Assembly (NCBI GenBank): GCA_027575765.1
Contig: JANBPT010000131.1
Location: forward strand, 1-64,000
Reading direction: 5' to 3'
Origin: Tieghemiomyces parasiticus
Lineage: Eukaryota > Kickxellomycota > Dimargaritomycetes > Dimargaritales > Dimargaritaceae
Length of the DNA: 64,000 bases
In this document: positions 31,812 through 42,550 of the stretch, in pieces
Numbering within the stretch: the first letter of the stretch is position 1
How the letters are laid out: the number at the start of each line of letters is the position of its first letter
Translations under genes and position numbers: made by a program
The notes under the pieces: generated by a model
What the model was told of the DNA's origin: nothing
The model's input: the letters and a program-made list of their open reading frames with translations, nothing else
Databases searched by the model: none

Positions 31812-33062
31812 CTAACTAAACTGGGAGGCAACGTGGCGGCCGATGATGAGACGCTGGATCTGGCTGGTACCCTCGTAAATCTGGAAGATTTTGGCGTCGC
31901 GCATAAGCTTCTCGACAGGGTACTCGGTATTGAAACCATTGCCGCCGAAAACCTGGACGGCGTCAGCAGCGGTTTTGTTGGCCACCTCGGACGCCAGCGC
32001 CTTGGCGATACTGGCGTAGTACGTGTTGCGCTGGCCCTGGTCGCCCATCCATGCGCTCCGCCAGACCATCATCCGCGCCGCCTCAATACCGATGGCCATG
32101 TCCGCCAGCATGAAGCTGACCGCCTGGTGCTCAATGATGGGCTGACCCATCGTCTTGCGTTCCAGCGCGTACTTGGTCGCCTCCTCCATGGCCCGGCGAG
32201 CTAGGCCCACAGCGCCTGCTGCCACGGGGGGCCGCGTGGTATCGAAGGCCCCCATGGCCACCTTGAACCCCTTACCGGGGGCACCTAGCACGTTCTCGGC
32301 GGGTACCTCGACGTTCTCGAACGTGATGCCTCGGGTGTCGCTGGCGCGTTGGCCCATGTTGATTTCCTTGCGCCCCACCGTGATCCCTGGGGAGTCGGCG
32401 TCGATGATGAACCCGGTGAAGGCATTGCCCGTGTTGGCTTTGTCGTCGGTGCGCGCCAGCAAGAAGAACCAGTTGGCCTTACCGCCGTTGGTAATCCACA
32501 TCTTTTGGCCGTTAATGATCCACTTATCGCCATGTTTCTCGGCGCGGGTTTGCAGGCCGGCCACGTCGGATCCGGCTCCGGGCTCCGTCACGCAGTAGGC
32601 CGCCATCAGAGGCTCCTCCGTCATGCGACCCAGATACTTCTTCTTCTGGGCGTCGTTACCGGCCAGGATTACGGGGGCCTGAGCCAGCCCGTTGGCCTCG
32701 ATGGCGGTCTGGATACCGCTGCACCCGTAGGCCAGCTCTTCGGTGATGACAACGCCGTCCAGGATGCCCAGGCCCAGGCCGCCGTAGGCCTGCGGGATGT
32801 GGGTGTTCATGAGACCGACCTTCCACGCCTTCTGGAGGATTTCGGTGGGGTACTCGCCCGTGCGGTCATGGTGGGCCGCCTTGGGCGTGATTTCCTCGGC
32901 GGTAAACTTGCGTGCCAGGTCCTGGAACGACAGCTGTTCCTCGGTCAGGTTAAAGTCGACGCTAGCTGGCCGCGAGGTGGCGAAAGTACGCTGTGTGGTG
33001 GTAGCGGCCAGGGCGCTGCGGCGGGCGTGGCCGGCCAGGGTACGTGGGAGCAGGTGGGCCAT
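31812..33062 (-). CDS. ACADM: Medium-chain acyl-CoA dehydrogenase, mitochondrial
   Basis: Single exon, 416 residues from the ATG at 33062; the frame is open further upstream but the chosen start gives a classic Arg/Ala-rich presequence ([20 protein letters not shown]). The protein shows the acyl-CoA dehydrogenase order: N-terminal helices with [23 protein letters not shown], the FAD-binding beta domain with [14 protein letters not shown] and [12 protein letters not shown], and the C-terminal domain with QVFGGNGF and [10 protein letters not shown], in which the Glu of YEGT is the catalytic base. Segment-by-segment resemblance is closest to the animal medium-chain enzyme. It catalyses the first step of mitochondrial beta-oxidation, a pathway many yeasts lack but early-diverging fungi keep. 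Confidence 0.93.
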   Translation of the reverse strand: MAHLLPRTLAGHARRSALAATTTQRTFATSRPASVDFNLTEEQLSFQDLARKFTAEEITPKAAHHDRTGEYPTEILQKAWKVGLMNTHIPQAYGGLGLGILDGVVITEELAYGCSGIQTAIEANGLAQAPVILAGNDAQKKKYLGRMTEEPLMAAYCVTEPGAGSDVAGLQTRAEKHGDKWIINGQKMWITNGGKANWFFLLARTDDKANTGNAFTGFIIDADSPGITVGRKEINMGQRASDTRGITFENVEVPAENVLGAPGKGFKVAMGAFDTTRPPVAAGAVGLARRAMEEATKYALERKTMGQPIIEHQAVSFMLADMAIGIEAARMMVWRSAWMGDQGQRNTYYASIAKALASEVANKTAADAVQVFGGNGFNTEYPVEKLMRDAKIFQIYEGTSQIQRLIIGRHVASQFS

Positions 33063-33548
33063 GTCGGTAGCGGAGGAATGGACGGGTTGAAGTGAGCTGT
33101 AAGGGAATGAAGAGCGGGCGGGAAAGCGGAGGTCAGCGTAGGGTAGTAGGAAGGGGAGCAGAGAGTTAGGAAGAGATGCGGGACGAAGGCGATTGAACGT
33201 AAGGTCTATTTGAGACACAGGCAGGAGGGACCGGGCAGTTACAAAACAATTAGGCACTTCGAGAGATAAAAGTGTAGACCTGGTCTCTAGGGCGGCCGGC
33301 GTGTGATGATTATCCCTTTACTGTAAATACTCACAAGGCAATGCCAGTCAGGGTGAGTGGGAGGGGGGCACTTGAGGTGGAAAGCAGGGGGGGGGGCTGG
33401 GCCAGTTAGTCACCTGTTTCAAACAACCAGCAATGGGACGGCTTGTGAGAACAGTCCATAGTAGTGGACCCCGTAACCCCCACCCCTTGAACTATCCAGC
33501 CCAATCCGCTGCTGGCCACTCGACAGTTGCCGTGTTTTTCCACTTTAA

Positions 33549-33554
33549 CACGTG
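33549..33554. promoter_or_regulatory. CACGTG E-box upstream of ACADM
   Basis: CACGTG core in ACACGTGT, about 490 nt upstream of the acyl-CoA dehydrogenase start. It may be a Cbf1/bHLH site but could be chance. Confidence 0.25.
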
Positions 33555-35027
33555 TCAAAGGGCAACCATGGGTCCTTTGCCTCGGGACCCGGCCTAGATG
33601 GTCGGCGGTTCAGAGGGGAGAATTGGCCAACTCCCCATGGGTGACTTTCAGGCCTTTGGCTCGCAAAAAAAATCCTCGGAGCCCCGACGTGTACCCCATC
33701 AGGCCGATGATGTTAAGCCCACTCATGCCTTCACGAACGTTGCCCTTGGCCAATAGCCTACCAGCACGGTGGTGCCACTCGGATGTGCTGGTAGTGGCTT
33801 CCTACTGCTGAACTGGGTCATGGGCCCACTCCGTCCTTCACGCTAGTGTCTTCGATGGTTGGAGAGTGCCGTCTGGTTTGTCTGCCAGTGCCTATCCCGA
33901 CCAGGGCCAGCATATCCGCAGACTAGACTGTCCCTCCCTAGAAAAATTACAGATGGCTTGTGCCACCACTGAAGATTTATTTCTGCAATGAAAAAGGGGC
34001 TCGGCACATGAGCTAGGAAGAGGCGAATGCAATGCGCATAGGAAAATTTATCCGCTAAACTGAGTGCCAGGTTGCCGGCGAGGCCTGGATGTGGTAATCC
34101 CGATAGGAATACCCGAACGCTGGACATTGGGACGCAGCCTATGGGGTTGCATCGTAGATCGCGGTCGGTTAGATTTTTCTGAGAATGATGCCCGGGGGTC
34201 TTTCCGATAAATGGTTTATGTTACCGTCCTTGGCTACATCAGCTGGTGTGCAATCAAGAAGAGCGACCAAGTGATCGCCTCCATTGATTTGAATGGAGAC
34301 AACCCGCCGCCAAAGAGTCACATTTTGCGCTCCTGGTTCATTGCTGATGTTTAGTAAAAACTTGGTCAATTGTTATGGCCCGAATAATCAGCCACGGGCC
34401 TTGGTATCCCGGTTGACAAAGTACCTCTTTGGAAAAGAGTTCAACTAGATGGGTTCACAGATAATGGGCTACAAAAGAGAGTGAAGGGGCACCAGAATAT
34501 AATCTTAATCAGTTAGCATCATCCACATTTCCTCCCAAAGTATGGCAACAGAGGTGCGGAATGTTGTGTAAACTTTAGCTCATGGTATGTATAATGAAGG
34601 GGCGCTAACAGTGGTGGGACGTTCCCTATAACAATGCTGCAGATCAAAAGTCACCATAATCGTCATACGACAGTACAAATAATACTGGACGCTGTCAAAA
34701 CGTACTAATCCGTGGTTGGGAATAATCTACTAGGCTCCTGTGCTGGCTGGGACCTTGGTCTTGTAGCGCGGTTATGGTCGGGTGCTGGGTTTCTAAAGGT
34801 TAACTTCAGGACCGCTACTTCCATACGCTACGTGAACGCCATCCAGTTTCATCATAATGCTGGCGCCTTCAATGACCTAGTCGAGGATTGTTACTCAGCA
34901 CCTCCACTGCAGCAGTCCAACTGATCACCTCAGCCCAAGCTTACATTGCTAGGTCAGAGGTCCGATCTCTATGACCACAAACGCCTGGAAGACGCCTCAG
35001 CGTATATGGCCACAATGTCCCATTACG

Positions 35028-35185
35028 CTTGCCTTTCGCCACTTCCATCAGCCCCCACTTACTTTCACTTATATCATTATTCTCATCCCATTTACATCCA
35101 TCATTTTTTTTAACCTTATCTTGCCTTGCTTCCACCAGTCCCCACTTGCCTCTATTTACATCTTCGTCATTGTTATTTTCTTTCC
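35028..35185. repeat. Imperfect tandem duplication, pyrimidine-rich
   Basis: Two imperfect copies of about 65-70 nt starting at 35028 and 35120, each CTTGCC followed by a CACTT-rich stretch and a TCATTATT/TCATTGTTATT end. Pyrimidines dominate the plus strand. Confidence 0.45.
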
Positions 35186-35670
35186 TTAATAGCAGATTCG
35201 CCACTGCTTGGGGGCTACCTCACTTAACGACGAACAAAGACGCTGACCCACCACCTGGAGCAGTACAAGGCATCTTAAAGTATATAAGATCGACCGGGTC
35301 CTGGCCATTATTGATTTGACATCTTATCTTTCCCCCCTTCAACCCCTCCTTCCATTAGCTTGAAATAACACTCGGCTATCAGTCAACTTTTCCCTTGCGT
35401 TGGCCGCCTTTAACGCTGGCGCGTCCACTTTCATAGCCCATCATCCCAAGCCTCTGCCACCTTTCACCAAAACGATAACCCGGAAGCCAAGGTAAGTGTC
35501 CACCAAATTCAGCGTTCAGCAAAACACAACAATTAACCAACCAACTGGACGGACGTCCCTGTCTCACAGATGCCGTAGATCCACTTCCATTATGTTCGAC
35601 ATTTTTCTACATGGGCTAACCAGGATCATTGCTGTACACCGAATTATCTTTGGTATTTAGGTCTTTTACC

Positions 35671-36539
35671 ATGTCTCGAAAGCGTGACCCCGATTCGCTA
35701 CTGAGTCCGACAGGCGAACGACAGCCCATTGAGGTAAGCGGACCATCAATAACGATGGCTATCAACATTGGTACCGATTGGGAACCCCGCTAACCGACAT
35801 TATTTCTAATGGACTGTTCAATGTACCACAATCTCCCCCCCCATACCATGGACAAACCACCTAAGGAATCCAAAAGGGCAACTGCTGAGTACCTGTAAGT
35901 CTACCAAGAATTCGGTCCCAACGGCTGCAAAGCGACCAGTTACTTGGAAGCCGTCATACGAGAGACTAATCGACGCTTACGCCACCCATTTCTAATGACC
36001 ACTCTACGTATTTCCAATCAGTGCGAGATTAACACCGCAATTATGGGTGCCCCGACCCCGGGCTCTATTTTCGATCCAGGAAGAGTCGAAACTCAAACGA
36101 ATACGAGACCCGGTTGACGATAAGGAGGCTGAGAATATACAGCCCAAAAAAGTATTCAAATAAATGTCAGCCCAGAGTACATCTGTGCCTTGCCAATGTG
36201 AAGCAATGCTACATACTAGTGAGGATAACTGCCCATCACAACTCGAAGGTATGTGACGTGCTTTAGGCCCTGTCCATCTTCTACAGCCCCACTGGGCAGT
36301 GCACCAATCGTCTGCACTAGGCCAGTTTTGGTGCACAGGAGCGCTCCGTGGTAACATAAACCAACCGTGTCCTCCCCCTCCCGCCAGCACCAAAAAGCAG
36401 CCAGCCAGGTCCAACAAGCTCACTGCCGGCGTGGAGTATCGAGGCCATCCAGTCTGCCGAGTTCCACACTGACCCCACCCTGGTAAACCTACAGCGCGGT
36501 AGTTCGGGCTCTTGGCTGATATCGAGCGAGGGCATCTAG
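35671..36539 (+). CDS. Spliced gene of unknown function with an in-frame TAA
   Basis: Found by hand: exons 35671-35733, 35866-35894, 36022-36248 and 36388-36539, introns 132, 127 and 139 nt with GTAAGC, GTAAGT and GTATGT donors. All phases fit and total 157 codons ending in TAG, but codon 78 is TAA (36161-36163). Up to that stop the product is 77 residues (MSRKRDPDSLLSPTGERQP... ending KVFK), basic and probably nuclear. Beyond it the same frame continues at once with ATG and runs through the last intron to WLISSEGI. Three readings are open: a 77-residue protein; a pseudogene or assembly error; or a fourth intron of 72 nt (36152-36223, weak GTATTC donor), which removes the TAA and keeps frame. 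No family is recognised. Confidence 0.5.
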
Positions 36540-37642
36540 TCGACTTAGTGAAAAGCAGCCCGCTGTTGTCGCTCTTGGGAGAATCCTACCATTTAACTTA
36601 ATATTAAAATACGAGTCAGCTCACCACTTTCTAGGACTCAGCCTGCTCAGAATATACTACTTGGTTTCGTTATTTACGGTACACGGGAATCCCCGGGTAC
36701 CAGGGTGAAAAACAATTTGAATAAAAATATGGAGTTATCAGTTACTGACGGTTTATTAGGAGGGTGATTGGCGAGGTACTTTTATGCACCTCCCGTAGAC
36801 TCAGCAACTGGCTGACCTGCAGCACACACCGCTAGAGTCCAGTGTTGCCCCGCAGTCTTTCCACATGCCACAGGGAGGGACAACAACCCAAGTGCTCGAA
36901 TAACTGATTAATGGTGCCGCTAGCTCGGTGGCGCAGGTAGAGGAAGAAGTCAATGAAAGGTAGTGCATGGATAGATACCTGTCATTATGCTCGATGAGTC
37001 AGGGAGGGTCATTGTGGGTAGGTTGGACGTGCATGAGAGACGGTTGAACATAGAGGCGCTAAGATTGGGGCTTGATTGCCAGAAGGGCGGTAGATGGTTG
37101 AGTGAATACATCAGGAAGGCCGAAAGGGTCACATGGTTATGGCTACCTAATATCGGTTGACCTCTAACCACTGTTCTTCCCAACGTACATACCTTATTAC
37201 TTCCCTACCCAGTTTCAATACCAAGCCGCTCGCTAGGCCCGCCCGTATGGCCTAATACCGACTTGTCCAATGTTATCTATAGAAAACCTTTGGCGACATC
37301 AGTTCTAGGTACATCCCCACCTTACGCGGTAGATTTTTCTCCGCCTAATAAACATGGAATGTCTAGATAATCGACTGGGTATACGCGGGATGCGCGATTG
37401 GTGAGATCGGAATGAAATGTAGCAGTTGCGCTGGTCGTATTACCATTCCACTTAACGTGCAGGGCGTATGTTTAGACGCGCTCTGCACTATTACTAATAC
37501 ATCAGTTAAGTGTGTCGAGATAAATTCCCTAAATGGCACCTTTATAGTTACATAAAAATAATAATACTCGTCGAACCAGGGCCCGTGTAGAAGCCAGGCC
37601 TACCATTGACAGCGACGCTGCATGCGGATAGACCATGTCGTC
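36540..37642. other. Gene-poor region
   Basis: About 1.1 kb of lower-GC sequence. A 57-codon frame at 36987-37160 (+) recalls part of a LINE-type endonuclease but is isolated. Nothing else is supported. Confidence 0.4.
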
Positions 37643-38554
37643 TCACACTTTCTTTTCCAGGACCCGGACCTTCGCCTCGAGCTTCGCAAGGGCGCTATCC
37701 CACATTAGGAAAACTTCGGAGAGTGAATTCACCTGTCATTGTGAGTGTGATTTGGTAGAGGTAGGGTAAAGGTCGGTCGGGTTAGATATCTGATCGCAAG
37801 GAGCCCCCAATTGCGCCAGCCAATCGACAGGTCCAGGACACCCGAGGGCCTAGGTCGGCAGGCGATAAATAAGGCTTACTACTTACGGTGTTGTTGTACG
37901 TATCGATTAAGCCGATGACGTGCGCAGAGAGCTGCTGGTACGCGACGGCCTGCTCCTGGTGCCGGGTGGCCAGCTCCCGAACGTCGCTGGTCCGGGCCAC
38001 CATCGCCTCGAACTCGGGCGGATTGACAAACTTGGTGAGGTTTTCCATCTCCCGCAGCTGGTCAAAGAGGGTTGTCATTGCCCCAGAGGCGCTCTGGAGA
38101 ATCTCCAATTTGGCACTCAGCGACAGCCGCTCGGCAGCGGCGTCCAAGTTGTCTTCCTCAACGAGATGGCGCACCGATTCGTCTACGGGAAAAGAGCAAG
38201 GCGACGATGGAAGGATTGAAGGATGTGTGTGTGTGGTTGTCAATACGGCAAGTGCAAGTTATGAAAGACAAGCGGCCAGTCCGGTACGCTTTACGATACA
38301 GCGAACGGCTTATTAATGTGGCACTTACACTTGACCAAGAACTCGTCGATAAAAAGCACCTTCTTGGTCAGGTTCCGGAACTGGTGCTCGGCATGCTCCA
38401 GCCGCTCGGGCACGGACGGTAGCGCCGATTCGCGGGCCGGGGTTTCGGTGTCGTCTGAGGTGGTTGTGGTCGGTTGGAGCAGAGTCTCCAAGTGACAGAT
38501 ACGAAGTTCAAGCACATCCATGTCGGTTAACGGAGGGGCAGTAGTAGCGGCCAT
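37643..38554 (-). CDS. DCTN3: Dynactin subunit 3 (p24) homologue
   Basis: Three exons: 38554-38329, 38182-37887, 37732-37643, introns 146 and 154 nt with GTAAGT donors; phases agree, 203 residues. The sequence is almost entirely helical: VLELRICHLETLL near the start, LTKKVLFIDEFLVK, then LREMENLTKFVNPPEF, and the last exon VNSLSEVFLMWDSALAKLEAKV. This order, length and especially the final W-D-x-x-L-x-x-L-E segment match p24 (QFVQWDELLCQLEA in animals). p24 belongs to the shoulder of dynactin, which links dynein to cargo. The similarity is modest, as usual for this coiled-coil family, but spans the whole length. Confidence 0.82.
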
Positions 38555-39053
38555 GTTGAGGCTTTAAAGAGCTGTGAGATGGGATGTAGGATGCGGGCGG
38601 TATGGCACGGACGAGTTTGTGTCGAGTCGATAGGAAGATGTGGGAGGAGTAGACTGTGCGTAAGTGCATGCATGGAGAGCCAGGCAAACGATACAAGGTG
38701 GGGTTGCGTCCATACCAACTCCGCCAGGGACTAGGCTGGTATCAGGAGTGGCCGTGCCTATGCCGCAGGGGAGGTTGTGAATCACTAAAATCCAGGTAAC
38801 TCGGTAAACACTGTTGGTAGGGCGAGGAGCGAGAGGAGGGTCGGTCGGGTTTCCTTGAGTCTTGCCCCGCCCCAATTTCAGCCCGGCTATAACCCTTGTA
38901 CATGCCGAAAGCAGTATAACGGTGCCCGTGCACATTATTAACACCTCCTCCATAATCCCTAACCCGGGTTGCATTTACCCCCGTTCCCCTGTCCCCGCCC
39001 GCCTCGGTCCGCCATTGTAACCCTTCCCTCTCTCCCTCCCTCCTGATCCCGCC
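38555..39053. other. Divergent promoter region DCTN3 / CCDC25
   Basis: 499 nt between two divergent genes; the right end is strongly pyrimidine-rich (about 38990-39050). No gene is supported. Confidence 0.5.
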
Positions 39054-40408
39054 ATGGTATATTACTTCGAAAGTAACGGTAGGTGAATCGGCCTGGCGGC
39101 CCCAGAAACCCCTCCCCAAGGGCCCTTATCCCGACCTCGAAGACTTATGTACCCTACCGGCTAAAGAGGGCGCCTACCGAAGGTCACTCGCAAACGTGAC
39201 GACGCGGCTATATTCTTACGCTCTAGAAACACTTCGCCCGCGCTTCGCCGCTGCACTTAACCCCATGCCATTACCTATCCGGACATCCCTCTCAACCCCC
39301 GTATATTCTGCCGCCATGTACCATCGACAGCGGTTAACCCGCCGGCTAAGATATATGTCGGTAAAGATAAGGTCGAGAATGAGGAACTCATCAAGCACGG
39401 CTGGGAGGAGGACGTCTGGTTCCATGTCGATAAGCTATCCAGCGCCCACATTTACCTGCGCATGTCACCGGGCCAGACTTGGGACAACCTACCGCAGGAA
39501 TTGCTCCTTGACCTGGGCCAGCTCACCAAGGCCAACAGTATCGAAGGTGAGCGACGCACAGACCGCAAAGTAAATGGTAGTCGGGCGTACCCTCTGACAC
39601 GTGGTTTTATTTTCTGCTAGTCTTACTCACCCGCCCCTCCGTGTTTACATCTTAACCGTTGCCAGGTAACAAGAAGGACAACATCACCATCATTTACACA
39701 CCGTGGAGTAACCTGAAAAAAACGGGCGACATGGCCGTAGGCCAGGTGTCCTTCCATAAGCAGAACGTGGTAAGTAGATTCCCCAGGGTTACTGCCTCGC
39801 CCAGCCAATGCGTTCGGCCGCCAAGTGGGCGTGACGTGTCCACATAGCAGCCCGGTCGGAATTAGCTATGCTTAACTAATGACCTTGTCAACCCGCCGTC
39901 ACGTCGCCTCGCCCCATCCCTCTCTCTACCTCCTCTGTAACCTCGGCGGCTAGGTTAAGCGTGTCCATATCGACACTCGGGTGAACGCCATCGTCAATCG
40001 GCTGAACAAAACGAAAGTCGAGCGATTCCCTGACTTCCAGGCCGAAAAAGCGGCCATGCTAAAAGAAAAGAGCCAACAGGCCACGGCGATCCGACTGGCC
40101 CACGTAAGTCACTTGGCAACGGGCCTTGTTGGTCCCGTCAATCGTATTTCGGCACACTCCATTGTCCCGGTTAACCCCACCCGTAAAACACCCAGATCCA
40201 GTACTGACTCGATGAACGACTGTATTGTTTACTATCCCCGCCGCCGCGATTGTCACTCTCCCCACAGAAAAAGGAGGCGGAGCGTAAACGAAAGGAATAC
40301 CAGCTGCAGAAAGACCAGCGCAGTTACTCCGGTATGTTTGACGACGAGGAGACCACCACCAACAGTAACCGTAACATGGCCGAGGATTTCGAAGATGATT
40401 TTATGTAG
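39054..40408 (+). CDS. CCDC25: CCDC25 / Jlp2-type NFACT-R domain protein
   Basis: Five exons: 39054-39078, 39331-39546, 39666-39769, 39954-40103, 40268-40408; introns 119-252 nt; phases agree, 211 residues. The first exon gives only MVYYFESN, and the join restores the family start ([22 protein letters not shown]). The NFACT-R domain follows with [22 protein letters not shown], then [25 protein letters not shown] and [15 protein letters not shown]. The C terminus is a Lys/Glu-rich helix ending EDFEDDFM, as in the family. CCDC25/Jlp2 proteins share this domain with ribosome-quality-control factor NEMF/Rqc2; in animals a membrane DNA-sensing role has also been described. Its role in fungi is not established. 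Confidence 0.93.
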
Positions 40409-40627
40409 GGTGGTGGATTCATATTTCGCGCTCTATGTAACTGGTCCCGCCCCTTGTGAGCTCTCCGAACCGCTGTCGCCCTCACAACCATGTATATCAC
40501 GGTCGAAAAAGCGGTCTGCATGCTACATCACTTAACCATAAATGCTGGGACCTATTAAGGCTGGATTTAGTACACCTAGTCAGTTTTAAATCAGATATCG
40601 GAAAGGGCACATACACTAAACGGATAT

Positions 40628-41899
40628 CTACCGGCGCTGGTCTGGGCTCACGGACCGCCGGCGGTAGCGGTTGTTGCTGAATGTTAGTGAGAAACCGGGG
40701 AGGGAGAATGAGAGGTAGGATTAGTGTAAGTGGGCCGGTAAAAAGTCGTGGGGTAACGGCCAAGGTCACACAACTAGGTTACAGACGGTCCCTCCACCAA
40801 CACAATAATGGTTTTCAGCAATCGAGTACGCCCTGGGTTCAAACTTACCGACGCCGGCTCGTGACCTGGGTGTACGAGGACGACTTGCCCTCCAGAAAGG
40901 CAAACTCGCTACGGAGGGGCCGACCGAGGTACTCTGTCCCGTTGGTGTCGGCCACCGCGGCCTCGGCCTCTTTGTACTCTTCGTACTCAATAAGCGCGTA
41001 GCCCTAATGTGCTCGGGGGGAGATGTGGGTGATGAATGACCAAGGACCTAAACGTAAGCGTGAAGAATATATATATATATATATAAACATCAGAAAGGTT
41101 GCGGTCTGCCGACAGGATCAATCCACAACCAGCCCGCTCCTTAGATTAAGGAGGTCCGCGATTCACTTACCTTAACGTAACCGGTACGCCGGTCCAAGTT
41201 CATCTGGAAGTCCTTGATCCGGCCGTAGTCAGCGAACTTGTCCGTCACATCCTCTTCCGTGGCCTCTTCGTGTAGGCCCGTCACGATGATCACCCAACCC
41301 TCGACTGAGCGTTCGTACTGGCCAACCGTGGTGGTATCCTGCTCCATGGTATCCGCAGTCGATTCGTCAGCCGGGTCCATCGTGGTGGCTGGAGCAATAC
41401 CGTGCAATGAAGAAACGGCGTAAAGTGCAAAGAAAAAAACAAACCCCCAACCCGCCCATTAGTACTGAAGTATGGGAGGTACAGCCGGTGCTGATCGTTC
41501 AGAGTCTCGCCCGCACTCACGCGTGTCCCGCGCTGCGTAGCTTACCGTCAGCCCTGGATAGGAACCCGCGGCCCTTTTTAACCACTGACCGGACGGCCGG
41601 CCTAGGTCTCGTCTCCTTAACGTCCTCAGGCTCTTCCTGCGGTGGCTGGGCACGGGGGGTCTCTTCTAGGGATTGTAGTGTATAAATGGAGATAGGGGGG
41701 CAGAAGTTAGCAGGACGCTTCAGCAAGGTGGAAGTAGTTACAGGCCCGTTCTGACCTAGTCAACCAGATGGCCGATCAGTGGACGATACGAAAGGGGGTC
41801 GTTTCCGACCTCGTCACACTTACCCAGCTCGTCAACTTGCATCTCGGACTCGGCAGATGTCGGAGGCAGCACTTCGGCCACTTCAAATTTCTCGTCCAT
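40628..41899 (-). CDS. RBM8A: RNA-binding protein Y14 (exon junction complex)
   Basis: Five exons: 41899-41824, 41665-41546, 41388-41171, 41003-40849, 40676-40628; introns 157-172 nt; phases agree, 205 residues. The N-terminal part contains [12 protein letters not shown], matching the KKRKGRGF stretch of Y14. The RRM follows from [33 protein letters not shown] through [20 protein letters not shown] to [10 protein letters not shown], and the tail [11 protein letters not shown] matches the RS-type end. Y14 pairs with Mago in the exon junction complex deposited on spliced mRNA. Its retention fits the intron-rich genes around it. One intron holds an (AT)n run near 41067-41085. Confidence 0.95.
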
Positions 41900-42550
41900 G
41901 GTGAGCTGGAAGCCGGGGGGAACGCTTCGGGTGATTTGGGCGGTGGAGAGGGAGAGGGAAACCTGAAATACACTCAATTGGACAAGGTAGCCAGGTGTCA
42001 AGTGATCACTAAAGAGGCAATGTGTCAGAAGAATAAGCAATGCGGCAAACGCAGGGTATGGGTTGTAGGCAGCTGAAGGCGGTCACTCTGCCCTCCTATG
42101 TGACGGACAGCGCATGGCCTTCCGGGGTTCCCATCCCACGATTTCCATGAAACCGGCAAGGTAACGTCCTTGCCTATATACTTTAGGCCTGCCTTGACCA
42201 GTACTGCTACCTGGGTAAGGTCGCCGTAGCACGTATGGCCAGCCAATCTCCGACCTCGTCCCCTGCTGGCCCTTCATCCCCTGCGTCCAATTTGTTACCG
42301 ATATCGGTAGGATAATGTGATTTTTATAATGACGCCACAGCTGGAAAAATAAAGCAATGCAAAAGCGATGTGTACTGTGAACGGTTACTTGGGTAGCCAT
42401 AGGCAATATGTAAAAATAAAATAAAAACAAAAACGGTAAACAAAAGGAGGCGAGAAAAGAGCGTCCAGGTCATCTCAAAGTAGACAACTGTGCCGTCCAT
42501 CCCGCAGCCTTGGAAACCCCGGTCGGGGGGGGAAGAGAGAGGGAGTAAAT
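41900..42550. other. Intergenic: Y14 promoter and eIF5B 3' flank
   Basis: 651 nt between tandem minus-strand genes. A/T-rich near 42410-42440, where the eIF5B polyadenylation signal might lie. No gene seen. Confidence 0.5.

Larger units (their letters stand above)
33063..35670. other. Gene-poor region with possible retroelement remnants
   Basis: About 2.6 kb, with lower GC from about 34 kb. Only short frames occur. One at 34169-34369 (-) vaguely recalls a retropepsin, and a pyrimidine-rich segment at 35028-35185 consists of two imperfect copies. A CACGTG lies at 33549-33554, about 490 nt upstream of ACADM. No intact gene is supported. Confidence 0.4.

Noticed and set aside
37660..37705. Plus-strand exon-like segment after a TTTTCCAG sequence
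   Set aside because: It is the reverse complement of the last exon of DCTN3, which has family similarity and correct phase.
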